Source of the DNA: DATJMJ01 sp035503915 | Lineage (GTDB): Bacteria > Actinomycetota > Acidimicrobiia > Acidimicrobiales > Palsa-688 | Assembly (NCBI GenBank): GCA_035503915.1 | Contig: DATJSU010000043.1 | Coordinates: 13,071 to 77,070 of the forward strand | DNA: 64,000 bases | Direction of reading: 5' to 3' | In this document: in pieces, positions 1 to 8,860 of the stretch | How positions within the stretch are numbered: position 1 is the first letter of the stretch | How the letters are laid out: each line of letters begins with the position of its first letter | The notes under the pieces: generated by a model | Database searches by the model: none | What the model was told of the DNA's origin: nothing | What the model saw: the letters and a program-made list of their open reading frames with translations, nothing else | Made by a program: the position numbers and the translations under genes

Positions 1-458
1 GAGCGGAAGCCGTGGGCGACGCGCGTCCCGCAGCTACCAAGGCCGCAAACGACTACGTGGCCCTTAGCGACCTGGCGGATCCGAAACCGTACCAACCGGT
101 CAGCGAAGAGCGCGCCAAGGGCACGATAGGCGGCGTACAGGGTCGTCCCGAGGGCGGCCCATCGCGCGATCTCGAGGCTCAGCGGGTAAGGGGGCGAGCC
201 ATTAGTGCTGCCCTTGAACAGCTGCAGTGTGAAGTACAGCCGGTCCGACCACGGCAGCGGGGAGCAAACGAGGTGCTCGGCGGCAAGCACCTGCGCAGCG
301 TTATCGCGCGGGCAGAGACCGCCAACTGCGAGCACGCCAATGCGCCCGTACCCGATGAGCCCAAGGCAGAGCACGGCGCCCGCACCAAGGATGAGCGGGA
401 TCCACCGGTGCTCCCATAGGGACTTGCGAAAGCGCACCGAGAGCGGGGGCTCGACCAC
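1..458 (-). CDS. Partial membrane protein with NAD-binding (TrkA-N/RCK-like) domain
   Basis: The gene enters from the left edge and only its N-terminal ~152 residues are visible. Reading from a GTG at 458 (GGGAGAG six bases upstream), there is one clear membrane segment (LILGAGAVLCLGLIGYGRIG), a loop with LYFTLQLFKG, and a second hydrophobic stretch (ARWAALGTTLYAAYRALGAL). The visible part ends in GHVVVCGLGSCG, a Rossmann GxGxxG of the TrkA-N type. This layout suits a potassium-channel-like or Trk-associated protein that binds NAD(H) in the cytoplasm. The frame has no stop before the window edge. The family is inferred from the dinucleotide motif and membrane layout; ligand and transport role cannot be judged from the fragment. 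Confidence 0.55.
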   Translation of the reverse strand, partial: MVEPPLSVRFRKSLWEHRWIPLILGAGAVLCLGLIGYGRIGVLAVGGLCPRDNAAQVLAAEHLVCSPLPWSDRLYFTLQLFKGSTNGSPPYPLSLEIARWAALGTTLYAAYRALGALFADRLVRFRIRQVAKGHVVVCGLGSCGTRVAHGFR

Positions 459-488
459 GTCATTCTCTCCCGGTCACTCACGCCCCGA

Positions 489-965
489 TCAGGCGGGCTC
501 CATGCCGAAGCGAGCCATGAGGGCCCGCTCCTCGTCGGTGCTCGGCGGCTCGGCGCGGTTCCAAAGCTCGTCGAGCCCGGCGAAATAGGCGTCCATCGCA
601 GGGGCGTGGATGACGAGCAGCCGCGCCTCGGCCTCGCCGGAATTTCCGAAGGTGTGGGCCGTCCCGCGGGGGACCAGGACGAACTGCTCCGTTCCCAAGA
701 TGAGCTCCTCCCCCTCGACCACCAACGTCACCTCCCCGTCGAGCACGAAATAAGCCTCCGAGCAGTTCGTATGCCGGTGCGGGGGCGGGCGCCGCCCGCC
801 TGGCGGCAAGGTCCGCTCCATGAGCGACAGGTCGGGGCCGCCCTGGTCGGCGACGGCCTTGAACCACATCACGCTCCCGCGGGCTCGGTACGTGCGCGAC
901 CCTTGGCCTCGCCCGAGAACCTGCGGCCGCTGAAGAGACTTGCCATGAGGAGCGGGCCCGGTCAC
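489..965 (-). CDS. Cupin-domain protein
   Basis: This is a small single-domain cupin of 158 residues. Motif 1 is visible as PPPHRHTNCSEAYFVLDGEV, with the two histidines and the glutamate that usually bind a metal. Motif 2 is seen as PRGTAHTFGNSG, with its histidine. The N-terminal VLGRGQGSRTYRARGS is typical of stand-alone cupins whose substrate is unknown. The GTG start at 965 is preceded by AAAGGAG ten bases upstream. Cupins of this type include sugar isomerases, dioxygenases and binding proteins, and nothing nearby narrows the choice. The same-strand gene at 1008-1610 lies upstream and may be co-transcribed. Confidence 0.75.
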   Translation of the reverse strand: MTGPAPHGKSLQRPQVLGRGQGSRTYRARGSVMWFKAVADQGGPDLSLMERTLPPGGRRPPPHRHTNCSEAYFVLDGEVTLVVEGEELILGTEQFVLVPRGTAHTFGNSGEAEARLLVIHAPAMDAYFAGLDELWNRAEPPSTDEERALMARFGMEPA

Positions 966-1007
966 TGGGTCAGGTCTCCTTTTCGTCTGTCGCCGAGTTG
1001 GGCGCCC

Positions 1008-1610
1008 TCAACCGTTGTTACCACATTTTTGCTGTGCAGCCTGGAACGTGGGCGAGTTGGGGCTCATGCCGGAGGTTATCTTTTCCGCGATGCGGCCACC
1101 GGAGAGGAACTGCGGGTCGGGGAAGTCGGGGACGCCGTTTTTGCGCATGCAGGCGGCGAACGCGAGCGCGCTTGCTTGGGCCTGTGCCTCCTGCTGCGCC
1201 GTGGGGTGCCCAAAGGGCATGTACTTCTGGCACGCGTTTTGTGCCGCCGAGAACTGGGAGCTGTTGGGGTTGAGGTCGCTGTTGGGGCCGCCGCCGGAGA
1301 TCTCGATCCCCCCACCGGCGCTCGGGTCGGGGAAGTCGGCGATGCCGTGCGCGCGCATGCACTGGGCAAACTTGAGCGCTTGCTCGTAGTGCTTGGCCTC
1401 ATCGGCGGGGTTGATGGGCGTCGTGCCCGCGGCGTCGGCGCCGGCAACAGTGGTGCTCGTCGTCTTGCCGATGCTGGCCACCGAAGACGGTGACGCCCCT
1501 CCTCCGCAGGCGGCGATCAGCAGGCTGAAGCCGGCGAGGGCGAGGGTGAGAGCTGTCACCACCCACCCCCACCGCAGGTGAGGCCGTGCACGTAACGGGC
1601 CCTGTTCCAT
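1008..1610 (-). CDS. Secreted lipoprotein with duplicated CMR-x-G-PDFPDP motif
   Basis: The 200-residue product starts with a basic stretch and a hydrophobic segment ending in the lipobox LIAAC, so it should be a lipoprotein held on the outer face of the membrane. A Ser/Thr-rich linker follows. The mature part carries two related copies of a motif: FAQCMRAHGIADFPDP and FAACMRKNGVPDFPDP, each followed by a later conserved cysteine. The repeated Cys pairs suggest two small disulphide-bonded or metal-binding units. Proteins of this kind are common in actinobacteria, often near efflux or secretion genes, but I know no established function. ATG at 1610 is the natural start. Confidence 0.7.
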   Translation of the reverse strand: MEQGPLRARPHLRWGWVVTALTLALAGFSLLIAACGGGASPSSVASIGKTTSTTVAGADAAGTTPINPADEAKHYEQALKFAQCMRAHGIADFPDPSAGGGIEISGGGPNSDLNPNSSQFSAAQNACQKYMPFGHPTAQQEAQAQASALAFAACMRKNGVPDFPDPQFLSGGRIAEKITSGMSPNSPTFQAAQQKCGNNG

Positions 1611-1658
1611 GGCCTAAGTTTTAGGCGGGCTGGGGTAACGCGGGGATAACACGGCACA

Positions 1659-2033
1659 ATGTTGAGCGTGCATGTCGAGCAAGGCGAGTTCGAACAGCTC
1701 GTCGCTGACGCTCTCGACAGCATCCCCGAGGAGCTAGGCAGGTTCATGGACAACGTCGCGGTCGTTGTCGAGGACTGGCCGGCTCCTGGGCAACTTGCCG
1801 GCGTGCGGGGCACCCTGCTCGGTCTTTACCAGGGGGTCGACCTTACGCGGCGGTCGCCCCTCTCCTACGCCGGGGTGATGCCCGACCGGGTCACCATATT
1901 CCGGGGCCCGATCAGCCGCCTGGCCACCACCGAGGCCGACCTGAGGGACCTCGTTCGCAGGACGGTGGTCCACGAGGTGGCGCACCACTTTGGCATCTCG
2001 GACGCCCGGCTGCAGCAGCTCGGCTACGCCTGA
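1659..2033 (+). CDS. Minimal zincin metallopeptidase family protein
   Basis: The 124-residue protein contains HEVAHHFGISD near its C-terminus, the HExxHxxGxxD signature of zinc-dependent peptidases. The size and the RVTIFRGPISRL segment before the motif fit the small 'minimal zincin' family found across actinobacteria. The glutamate is the expected catalytic base, and the two histidines plus the aspartate are the expected zinc ligands. There is no signal peptide, so it is probably cytoplasmic. Family members are conserved but their physiological substrates are not established. It is divergent from the lipoprotein at 1610 and 175 bases upstream of the dynamin-like gene. Confidence 0.8.
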   Translation: MLSVHVEQGEFEQLVADALDSIPEELGRFMDNVAVVVEDWPAPGQLAGVRGTLLGLYQGVDLTRRSPLSYAGVMPDRVTIFRGPISRLATTEADLRDLVRRTVVHEVAHHFGISDARLQQLGYA

Positions 2034-2071
2034 GACCAAGAGCTCGGCACCCGGGGCTTCACGACCTCGAA

Positions 2072-2087
2072 CAGCTCTTGAGAGCTG
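2072..2087. repeat. Perfect inverted repeat upstream of dynamin-like gene
   Basis: CAGCTCT and AGAGCTG form a perfect 7-bp inverted repeat with a 2-bp centre in the 175-bp gap between the zincin gene and the dynamin-like gene. No T-run follows, so it is a poor intrinsic terminator. It could be an operator half-site pair. A second short hairpin (GGCGA/TCGCC) lies about 20 bases further on. Confidence 0.35.
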
Positions 2088-2208
2088 GTGGTACCCTGGC
2101 AGGGAGGCGATGGAGCTCGCCAGGCTGCCCCGTTCTCGCGGATCTGAGCGGGGACGATGGCTCCTACCGATGACCTGGTCAGCGCTGAGGCGCAGGTAGG
2201 AGGTAGCC

Positions 2209-3924
2209 ATGGAGAGCGAACTAGAGGAGCTGGCGGGGGCTGCAGCTAACCTGGCGGCGGCGGCTGGGGACCGCGGGGAGATCGCAATGCGAGCCGACCG
2301 GTTGGCCGAGCGCCTAGCGCGGGGGCGCTTCAACATCTCGGTCCTGGGCGAGTTCAAACGGGGCAAGTCCACCCTCGTGAACGCTCTTCTCGGTGCAGAG
2401 CTCATGCCGACCGGCGTCCTCCCTCTCACAGCCGCCGCCACCGAGGTCTCCTTCGGGGAGCGAGGGGCGACCGTCGTGCACCTGGACGGGACCAGGGAAG
2501 AGATCGGGCTGGACGAGCTGGCGGACTACGTCACCGAACCCCGCAACCCCGGCAATGAACGCCGGGTAGCCCGGGTAGAGGCTCGGGTGCCCGTCGAGCT
2601 GCTGCGGGCCGGGGTGGTGCTGGTAGACACGCCCGGCATCGGCTCGGTGTTCCGCCACGACGAAGCGGCGGCGCGCGCCCTGCTCGAGGCTGATGGGGCG
2701 ATATTGGTCCTCTCGGCAGACGCGCCCTTGTCAGAAGAGGAGCGCGAGCTCCTCTCCGCCCTCTCAGAGCGCCGGGCGCCGACGTTCTTCGTCCTCAACC
2801 GGGTCGACCACCTGAGCCCTACCGAGCGCGACGAAGTTGCCCGCTTTGTGAGCGGGGCGGTGGCGGCAGAACTGGGACGAAAAGAGCGGCTCTGGTGCCT
2901 CAGTGCTCGCGCTGCTTTAGGCGCCCGCCTGTCCGGCCGAGCGCCCGATGAGGACGAAGCCAACGACTTTGCCGCCTTCTACGAGGAGTTCTCCCGCTTC
3001 ATTGCCGAGGGCTTGGTCGAGGCTCGGGCCCAGACCGCGCGCGCCGAGCTTGCTCGCCTCGCCTATGAGCTCGACGGCTCTTTGGCGATCGAGGCCGCCA
3101 GCGCCGAGCTCGACACAAGCTCGCTTGCAGGAAGAGTTGCCAGGTTGCGGGCCGCCGCGAGCGAGCAACGCCAGGCTTTCGAGGACGAACGCACCTTGTT
3201 GCGACGCGACGTTGCCGCCCTGGCACATGGGGTCGAAGAAGCGCTCGCCGACTTCGCTGCTCGTGAACCTCGTAAGTACGACCAGCAGTTGCTCGACGTA
3301 GCGCGGTCCGCCCCGATCGGCCAGCTAGAGGATGTTTTGCGCCACACTGTCGAAACAGCCGTCCGGGAGGGCTTTGAGAGCTTCCGCCAGGCCGGAGCGA
3401 GCCAAGCCGAGGAGTCCTGGAGAAGCCTCGCCGGGCACTTCAGGGAGCGGGCCCAGGAGCGGGTGAACGCCGTACGGGCCGCGGCGGCGGACATTTTTGA
3501 AGTCGAGCTGCCGCAACTTGCCCTGCCGCGGGTGGCCGAGGAGCGGGAGCGGTACTTCTACCTGTTCCTCCACGTCGGGAGCTCAACCGAGAGCGTTGAC
3601 CGAGCCCTCAGGCGCTTGTTGCCCCCCGCTGTCGCCAGGCACCGCCTGCTCCGCCGGGCGCGGCACGAGCTCGCCTCCGAGTTCGACAAGCACGCCGGTC
3701 GGGCGCGCTGGGACCTCACCCAACGTCTCGACGCCGTGCGCCGGCGCTTCGAGGTGGCCCTGGCCGCAGAGCTGGACCGCTCTGTCGAGACCATCGTGGA
3801 GGCCACTAGGCGCGCCGAGGGCTCCCGTTCGCTCGCCGAGCTCGAGCGCCAGGCGCTCCAGGAAGCCAACGACACTGCTCGCCGGGCAGCGCAGGCTGCG
3901 CTCGCCCTCGCGTCAGAGCAGTGA
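2209..3924 (+). CDS. Bacterial dynamin-like GTPase
   Basis: This 571-residue protein is a dynamin-family GTPase. The N-terminal G domain shows the P-loop GEFKRGKST (around residue 47), the G3 motif DTPGIGS and the G4 motif NRVDHL. A single conserved threonine for switch I lies in LPLTAAATEVSF. The rest is predicted to be long helices rich in Arg, Glu and Ala, as in the stalk and neck of dynamin-like proteins, with a short hydrophobic region (FYLFLHVGSS) that may touch membrane. Bacterial relatives remodel or repair membranes, often acting as adjacent gene pairs. Here the partner is an unrelated small protein 25 bases downstream. ATG at 2209 follows AGGAGG with correct spacing. Confidence 0.85.
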   Translation: MESELEELAGAAANLAAAAGDRGEIAMRADRLAERLARGRFNISVLGEFKRGKSTLVNALLGAELMPTGVLPLTAAATEVSFGERGATVVHLDGTREEIGLDELADYVTEPRNPGNERRVARVEARVPVELLRAGVVLVDTPGIGSVFRHDEAAARALLEADGAILVLSADAPLSEEERELLSALSERRAPTFFVLNRVDHLSPTERDEVARFVSGAVAAELGRKERLWCLSARAALGARLSGRAPDEDEANDFAAFYEEFSRFIAEGLVEARAQTARAELARLAYELDGSLAIEAASAELDTSSLAGRVARLRAAASEQRQAFEDERTLLRRDVAALAHGVEEALADFAAREPRKYDQQLLDVARSAPIGQLEDVLRHTVETAVREGFESFRQAGASQAEESWRSLAGHFRERAQERVNAVRAAAADIFEVELPQLALPRVAEERERYFYLFLHVGSSTESVDRALRRLLPPAVARHRLLRRARHELASEFDKHAGRARWDLTQRLDAVRRRFEVALAAELDRSVETIVEATRRAEGSRSLAELERQALQEANDTARRAAQAALALASEQ

Positions 3925-3949
3925 GCAACGTCGGGGGGGGTGGTGGTGG

Positions 3950-4390
3950 GTGACAAGCGATTCCGTTCAGGGACCTGGCCGGGCGCTCCCCCCTGTGTCG
4001 GCGCTCGCCAAGATCACCGTCCTGCTCCGCCATTTCGACGACGAACTGGCGCGCCTCAAAAATGAGGCCTCCCCGGGGCGGCTCATGTCCATCGCCGCCG
4101 AGGACCCAGGCGTCAACGCCGTCCTCGGCGCTCTGGAGAGGGCCCTGGCAGATGCCGTCCATGCCTTCGACCTCCAACCCGAGCTAATGGACCCGCGCCA
4201 GCGCCTTCGTGGCCCGCTCCAGATCCTCTGGGCGGACCTGGTCGAAATGTCGCCCGAGAGCTTGCGCAAGCAATGGGGGGCCCAAGAGATACCCGAGATC
4301 TGGCCGCAACTGCACCAGCACCTCCTTTTGGCGATCGAGCGAGCCATCGGGGACCTGACAGGCCAAGGTGCTCCTCAGCCCCGGCGCTGA
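3950..4390 (+). CDS. Hypothetical protein, partner of dynamin-like GTPase
   Basis: I do not recognise this 146-residue protein. It starts at a GTG 25 bases after the dynamin-like gene and is probably co-transcribed. It reads as a mainly helical, acidic soluble protein (DDELARLKNEASPGRLMS, ALERALADAVHAFDLQPELM) with no membrane segment or signal peptide. A Trp-rich stretch (LQILWADLVEM, IWPQLHQHLLLAIERAI) may be an interaction surface. Position suggests it is an accessory factor for the GTPase, which is inference. The start is uncertain because the region before it is a run of G residues. Confidence 0.55.
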   Translation: MTSDSVQGPGRALPPVSALAKITVLLRHFDDELARLKNEASPGRLMSIAAEDPGVNAVLGALERALADAVHAFDLQPELMDPRQRLRGPLQILWADLVEMSPESLRKQWGAQEIPEIWPQLHQHLLLAIERAIGDLTGQGAPQPRR

Positions 4391-4447
4391 ACCAGGGCCA
4401 CCGGCCCGCTCTTGGCATCTTGGGCGCTTTCGACCGGCGCCACGCCC

Positions 4448-6457
4448 TTACTGCGCGGCGATGAAGTACGCCACCACTACTGCCACGAGGATATAGAGCA
4501 GGTACCAGTTGATGTCGCCTGACTGGAGCGGTTGGAGCAGGCGGGCCAGGCGCCGGAAGAACCAGACCACGGGAGCGTAGAGGTACTTTTCGAACAGCGG
4601 CAGGACTTGCATCCGGTAATGGACCGGGCCGGACAGCCCGGCGGGGTCTTCAGAAGCTCGGTCGATATGGACCGTCGGGCTGTAAAAACGCTCGAATATC
4701 ACCCTCACGGGGTTGGCGAAGGTCGTCGCCGTGTACTGCATACGAGGCTTGAACTCAACGATCCCGCCGTCCCAAACAGGGACGCTGCGGCTCGCGCCAC
4801 GGGGTCGTGCCGCCAAATAGATGAGCAGCGGCACCGCGCTCACGCCGACCATGAAGGCGGCCAAGTAGGTGGGCGAGAAGGCCGAGAAATCCGTGTGGGC
4901 AGGAAGGACGGTGAGGTCCGGCGCCAGCAGGTCTGGGCGCAGCTCCACGCCAGTCACGCTCCGAGCGACGCGGTCGAGCGCGACGAGGACAGCAGGAGCC
5001 CCAACTGCCAGCGCCGCGCAAGCCGCCGCCAGCAACCCTGGGCCGAGCAAGGGCTGGCCTTTCTCCGAGGCGTGGGCGGCCTGGCGCGTGCGTGGCATCC
5101 CCAAGAAGGCGACCCCGAAGGCCCGAGCAAAGGCCATCACGGCGAGGCCCGCCGTCAGCCCCAGCACGGCCGCCGCCAGGACTATCAGCACGCCGGGCAC
5201 ATGGGCGGGTATCCGGAAGCCTTGGAAGAGGCCTTGGAACACCAGCCACTCGCTTACAAAGCCGTTGAGCGGTGGCAGAGCGGCGATGCCGAGCACCCCG
5301 ACAAGGGATATGACGGTTGTCGCGGGCATGGTGCGCACCAGCCCGCCCAACTGGTCGAGGTCACGCGTGCCTGCCCCGTGCTCCAAGGCCCCTGTCTCGA
5401 GGAAAAGCAGCGTCTTGTACGCGCCGTGGTTGACCACGTGGTAAAGCGCCACGAGGAGCAGGAAGGCGCCCAACGGTCCTTGCCCATAGCTGGCGAAGGT
5501 CATGCCCGCGCCCAGGGCGGCGACGATCACCCCGACGTTCTCGACCGTCGAGTAGGCGAGGAACCGCTTCAGGTCCCGTTCCATCATGGCGTAGAGGATC
5601 CCGACCAGAGCCGAAAGCGCCCCGACGCTCATCGTCAGCAGGCCCCACCACGGCGCCTGGCGACCGAGCAGTTGGAAGCCGAACAACGCCACCCCGTACA
5701 CGCCCAACTTGACAACGAGGCCGGACAGGAACGCCGAGCCATCTGCTGGGGCGACAGGGTGAGCGACCGGTAGCCAGATGTGGAAGGGCACGAGGCCGGC
5801 TTTGAAGCCGAAGCCGGCGAGGGCGAGCACGAAAGCGGCGCTCCGCCAGGCGAGAGGGACGGCCCCTGCGCGGGCGGCGATGGTTGCCAGGTCGAGGCTG
5901 TGGCACTGGGTGGCCATGAGCACGAAGGCGACGACCACGAGCGCGAACCCAACTTCCCCCAGGGCTAGGAACAAGAAGCACCCTCTGGCAGCTCCTTGTT
6001 GGCTGCGATGGCGCAGCACCAGCAGCGCCGAGGCGAGCGTCATCGACTCCCAGGCGACGAGGAAGGTCGTGACGTTGCCTGCCACCAGGACCGCGAGGGC
6101 GGCGAGAAGGGCGGCGTTGTACGCGGACAGGTAGATCGCCGTACCGTTCCCCGGCCTGTGGTACCGCGGGCTGAACATGCCGGTCGCCAAGGCAACGAGC
6201 CCGAGGAGGACGATGAACGCCGACGCCAACGGCGCCGCCCGGAGCACCAGGCCCCCGACGGGGCCACTGCTGGTGGCGAGAGCCCCCGTCGCCCTCCCCC
6301 CCAAGGCGAGGAGGACGCCGCCAACGAGGGCTGCCAACCCTCCGGCCGCAGACACCCAACCTGCGAGGGTGGCGTTCAGGCGCTTGGAGGCGCCCAGAGC
6401 CACAAGTGCGGCGGCCGCCCAGCACGTGGCCGCAGACCACAGCCAGCCCGCGATCAC
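4448..6457 (-). CDS. HyfB/NuoL-like proton-pumping membrane subunit (minus complex)
   Basis: This 669-residue polytopic protein belongs to the antiporter-like subunits of complex I and group 4 hydrogenases, here the HyfB type. Key charged residues of the family are present: Glu137 in VAWESMT, Lys219 in GFGFKAG and Lys250 in SGLVVKLGVYG. The HPVAP loop after IWLPVAH is intact. The C-terminal extension includes a long hydrophilic stretch with DGGIVEFKPRMQYTAT and a last membrane segment, as in HyfB. It is the last gene of the minus operon and overlaps hyfI by four bases (GTGA). In the cell it would move protons or other cations across the membrane in step with chemistry in the peripheral arm. 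Confidence 0.85.
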   Translation of the reverse strand: MIAGWLWSAATCWAAAALVALGASKRLNATLAGWVSAAGGLAALVGGVLLALGGRATGALATSSGPVGGLVLRAAPLASAFIVLLGLVALATGMFSPRYHRPGNGTAIYLSAYNAALLAALAVLVAGNVTTFLVAWESMTLASALLVLRHRSQQGAARGCFLFLALGEVGFALVVVAFVLMATQCHSLDLATIAARAGAVPLAWRSAAFVLALAGFGFKAGLVPFHIWLPVAHPVAPADGSAFLSGLVVKLGVYGVALFGFQLLGRQAPWWGLLTMSVGALSALVGILYAMMERDLKRFLAYSTVENVGVIVAALGAGMTFASYGQGPLGAFLLLVALYHVVNHGAYKTLLFLETGALEHGAGTRDLDQLGGLVRTMPATTVISLVGVLGIAALPPLNGFVSEWLVFQGLFQGFRIPAHVPGVLIVLAAAVLGLTAGLAVMAFARAFGVAFLGMPRTRQAAHASEKGQPLLGPGLLAAACAALAVGAPAVLVALDRVARSVTGVELRPDLLAPDLTVLPAHTDFSAFSPTYLAAFMVGVSAVPLLIYLAARPRGASRSVPVWDGGIVEFKPRMQYTATTFANPVRVIFERFYSPTVHIDRASEDPAGLSGPVHYRMQVLPLFEKYLYAPVVWFFRRLARLLQPLQSGDINWYLLYILVAVVVAYFIAAQ

Positions 6458-6972
6458 AGGGGTGCTCCCTCACAGAAGCTGAGGCCGCCCACCTTGGCCG
6501 ACAGCCGCCCCACCGCCACGAGCAGCCCCTGGAGGAGGGCGAGCGGGCTCGGCGGGCAGCCTGGGACCCAGACGTCGACTGGGAGCACCCTGTCGAGGCG
6601 GCCGTGGACGAGCGCGTCCTGCGCGTAGACGCCACCAAGCGGGCAGGCGCCGACCGCGACCACCACCTTCGGCTCGGGCATGGCGTCGTACGTCTTTTGG
6701 AGCGCGATGTCCATGGCGCGCGCAGCCGGCCCCGTAACGAGGAGCAAATCGGCGTGACGAGGCGCCGGGGTGAAGAAAAAGCCGAGGCGGTGGAGGTCGT
6801 AGTGGGGAGCGAGAAGGAGACGGATCTCCGACTCGCACACGGCGCACGACCCGGTGTCAACCGTGCGGATGTGCAAGCTGCGCCCGAACATGGCGCCCGC
6901 CTCCTTCAGCCGGGCCGCCGCCGCCTCCTCGCCAGTGGCACCCACGTCGCCCAGCGGGCTGGCTGGGGTCAC
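6454..6972 (-). CDS. HyfI/NuoB-like [4Fe-4S] subunit (minus complex, cysteines intact)
   Basis: This 172-residue small subunit corresponds to NuoB/HyfI. All four ligands of the N2-type cluster are visible: Cys43 and Cys46 in TGSCAVCES, Cys110 in VGACPLGG and Cys139 in VPGCPPSP. It should pass electrons between the ferredoxin-like subunit and the large subunit at the membrane interface. The GTG start at 6972 overlaps the ferredoxin stop (GTGA). The frame stays open further upstream, but that part is the shadow of the ferredoxin gene. The paralogue fused into the gene at 17124 has lost all four cysteines, which makes this intact copy the useful reference. Confidence 0.85.
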   Translation of the reverse strand: MTPASPLGDVGATGEEAAAARLKEAGAMFGRSLHIRTVDTGSCAVCESEIRLLLAPHYDLHRLGFFFTPAPRHADLLLVTGPAARAMDIALQKTYDAMPEPKVVVAVGACPLGGVYAQDALVHGRLDRVLPVDVWVPGCPPSPLALLQGLLVAVGRLSAKVGGLSFCEGAPL

Positions 6973-7307
6973 AGCAGATCCCCTTTCAACGGCACGCGCT
7001 TGACCAAGTGCTCCCGGCTCGTAGCCGCCAGCTCGAAGACACCGCTCGGGCGAGCCGCCTGCCCAGCAGCTTCCAGGCACCGGCCACACCCCGAGCAAGC
7101 GCCCACGTCGAGCACGAGATGGGTGCCTTCGCGCGCCAGTGCGTTGCTCGGGCAGAGAGCCACCAGCTGGTCGGCGAGCGCGGCTGTGAGGTGCCCGGGG
7201 ACGAACACCGGCGGGGAGGGCAACTTGGCCGCCCAAGGGTCGACGACCGCCGGGTAGCGGGTGGTGACCACGCCCCTTCGCAGACCGCGCAGGAACCACA
7301 GTGCCAT
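6969..7307 (-). CDS. Single-cluster ferredoxin-like subunit (HyfH-like)
   Basis: The 112-residue protein has four cysteines placed for one [4Fe-4S] cluster: Cys52 in LCPSNAL and Cys71, Cys74, Cys77 in ACSGCGRC. The CP element comes before the CxxCxxC, and there is no second cluster, unlike the two-cluster NuoI/HyfH. The N-terminus (LRGLRRGVVTTRYP) matches the start of the fused gene at 17124. It likely links an unknown electron carrier to the NuoB-like subunit encoded next. ATG at 7307 overlaps the large-subunit stop by four bases. Confidence 0.8.
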   Translation of the reverse strand: MALWFLRGLRRGVVTTRYPAVVDPWAAKLPSPPVFVPGHLTAALADQLVALCPSNALAREGTHLVLDVGACSGCGRCLEAAGQAARPSGVFELAATSREHLVKRVPLKGDLL

Positions 7308-8860
7308 CAGCGCGCAATCCCGGCCACGGTCAGCCAGAAGCTGGCTTCGATTATCGGGATGTCGGTGAACACGTTGCGCGACCGGGCCGCGTCGTCAAAG
7401 GCACGCCAATTGCGTGCCGAGCCGGGCCTAAGGCGCGCCCGTTCCACGCGGCCATCGCCGCCCAAGGAGAGCCAGGCGAGCGACTCGCCGCGCGGGGACT
7501 CGCTCCACCCGAGGGCTGCACCCGCTCTCGTGCTCGAACGGCGCCCCAGCTGGGACGCTGAGCCGGCCGAAGAGCTAGTCGAGCGATTGGGAGGAGAACC
7601 TGTGGTGAGGGTAGTGACCAGGCGGGCGGACGCCTCGGCTTCATCCGCCATGACCTCCATCCGGGCCAAAGCATCCCCCTTCTGCCTGACGGCGACTCGC
7701 GTCGCGACGTCCCCAAAGAGGCTGAAGGGGTGGTCCCTCCTGGTGTCGAGATCGCGCCCCGAGGCGCGGGCTACCGGCCCTACCAGGCCGAGCCGTCGGG
7801 CGTCTGGAGGGCTCACGACCCCGCACGCCTCGAGGCGGTCCATGAACGAGTTCGTCGACCAGAGCGACTCGATCGCCCTCCGCAATTGATCGTACGCGGG
7901 CGGCAGAAGCCGCGCCACGGCGCCTTGGTCGAGCGGGCGCCCGAGCCCTCCGAAGGAGACAGCACCGAAGAGGTACCGATGACCGAAGCCAGCCAGGTTG
8001 AGCCTGAGCAGCTCCTCCAACGCCATCTCGGCCTGGGCCTGCCCGACGGACAGCCCCGTCGCCTGACAGAGCGCGGCTACTGCGGCCGCATGGTTGTAGA
8101 GGCGCTCCAGTTCCAAAGCGACAGCGCGCGCCACCTCGACGGGCTCTGGGAGCTCGAGCTCAGAGAGGGCCTCGGCGGCGCGGCAAAAAGCCCACGCGTT
8201 AGCAACCGCTGAGAGCCCTTCGGTGCGCTCGACGACGAACAGCGCCTGTTCGACGCTGAGCCCCTGGAGGCGCCGCTCCACCGCGCGGTGCTTGTGCCAC
8301 TGGAGCAAGTAAAGGTCGATCACTTCCTCTCCGGAGGTCACGAGGCCCATGTAGAGCGATTCCTGAGCCACCGCGCGAACCGGCCCGTAGGGGAACTCGA
8401 ACGCCTCGCCCGTGACGTAGTGGGCAGCGTGAGGCGTCCTGGCTTCCCGGGGCGGCGGAGCGCCCAGACGGGGGAAATCGGCGCCTGCGTGGGGCGGCAC
8501 GACGAGCCGGTCGAGCAGCTTCGGTGCCGCCGGGCGCACGCCGAACTGCTCGTAGATCTCGCACTCCTCGACAAAGGCGGCCGGGTCGACATCGGACAAC
8601 GAGGGGTACTCGGGGCCCTCTACGGCCCACTCGACGACCAGGTACTCACGCGCCGAGTCGAGGGCGTAGACGAGGCGAAGGACGAGGGCACCCTCTTCGA
8701 CAGCACCGAAGAAGTCCGCCAGGCGTGAGCCCTCTCTCGTCCCCATCTCCTGGACGACAGCCTGGACTGCGGCGGCGGGGACCCGGGTTGTGCGCACCCC
8801 CGGGCAAAGGAGCTGCCCATCCCGCGCCACCAGGTCGCTCATCTCGCCAGAGCCGCTCAC
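7307..8860 (-). CDS. HyfG-like (NuoC-NuoD fused) large subunit lacking NiFe ligands (minus complex)
   Basis: This 517-residue protein joins a NuoC-like N-terminal domain (CEIYEQFGVRPA) to a NuoD/HyfG-like domain starting near residue 155. In NiFe enzymes two cysteines follow the ER pair; here residues 211-215 read ERTEG with no cysteine. At the C-terminus the usual DPCxxC is replaced by DIPIIEASF. Thus no NiFe site can form. The quinone-site GPQHP of NuoD is also changed to GPVRA, so a normal quinone pocket is doubtful. The family matches Ehr-type and mycobacterial HycE-like proteins, whose substrate is unknown. GTG at 8860 is chosen because it overlaps the upstream stop and follows GAAGG; ATG at 8842 is the alternative. 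Confidence 0.85.
   Translation of the reverse strand: MSGSGEMSDLVARDGQLLCPGVRTTRVPAAAVQAVVQEMGTREGSRLADFFGAVEEGALVLRLVYALDSAREYLVVEWAVEGPEYPSLSDVDPAAFVEECEIYEQFGVRPAAPKLLDRLVVPPHAGADFPRLGAPPPREARTPHAAHYVTGEAFEFPYGPVRAVAQESLYMGLVTSGEEVIDLYLLQWHKHRAVERRLQGLSVEQALFVVERTEGLSAVANAWAFCRAAEALSELELPEPVEVARAVALELERLYNHAAAVAALCQATGLSVGQAQAEMALEELLRLNLAGFGHRYLFGAVSFGGLGRPLDQGAVARLLPPAYDQLRRAIESLWSTNSFMDRLEACGVVSPPDARRLGLVGPVARASGRDLDTRRDHPFSLFGDVATRVAVRQKGDALARMEVMADEAEASARLVTTLTTGSPPNRSTSSSAGSASQLGRRSSTRAGAALGWSESPRGESLAWLSLGGDGRVERARLRPGSARNWRAFDDAARSRNVFTDIPIIEASFWLTVAGIAR

Noticed and set aside
2080..2125. T-box-like GGTGGTACC before the dynamin-like gene
   Set aside because: The leader is too short for stem I, the following bases do not match the antiterminator, and the downstream gene is not related to amino acids.
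4532..5773. 413-residue plus-strand frame
   Set aside because: It is antisense to the hyfB-like gene, very rich in charged residues and without any family motif.
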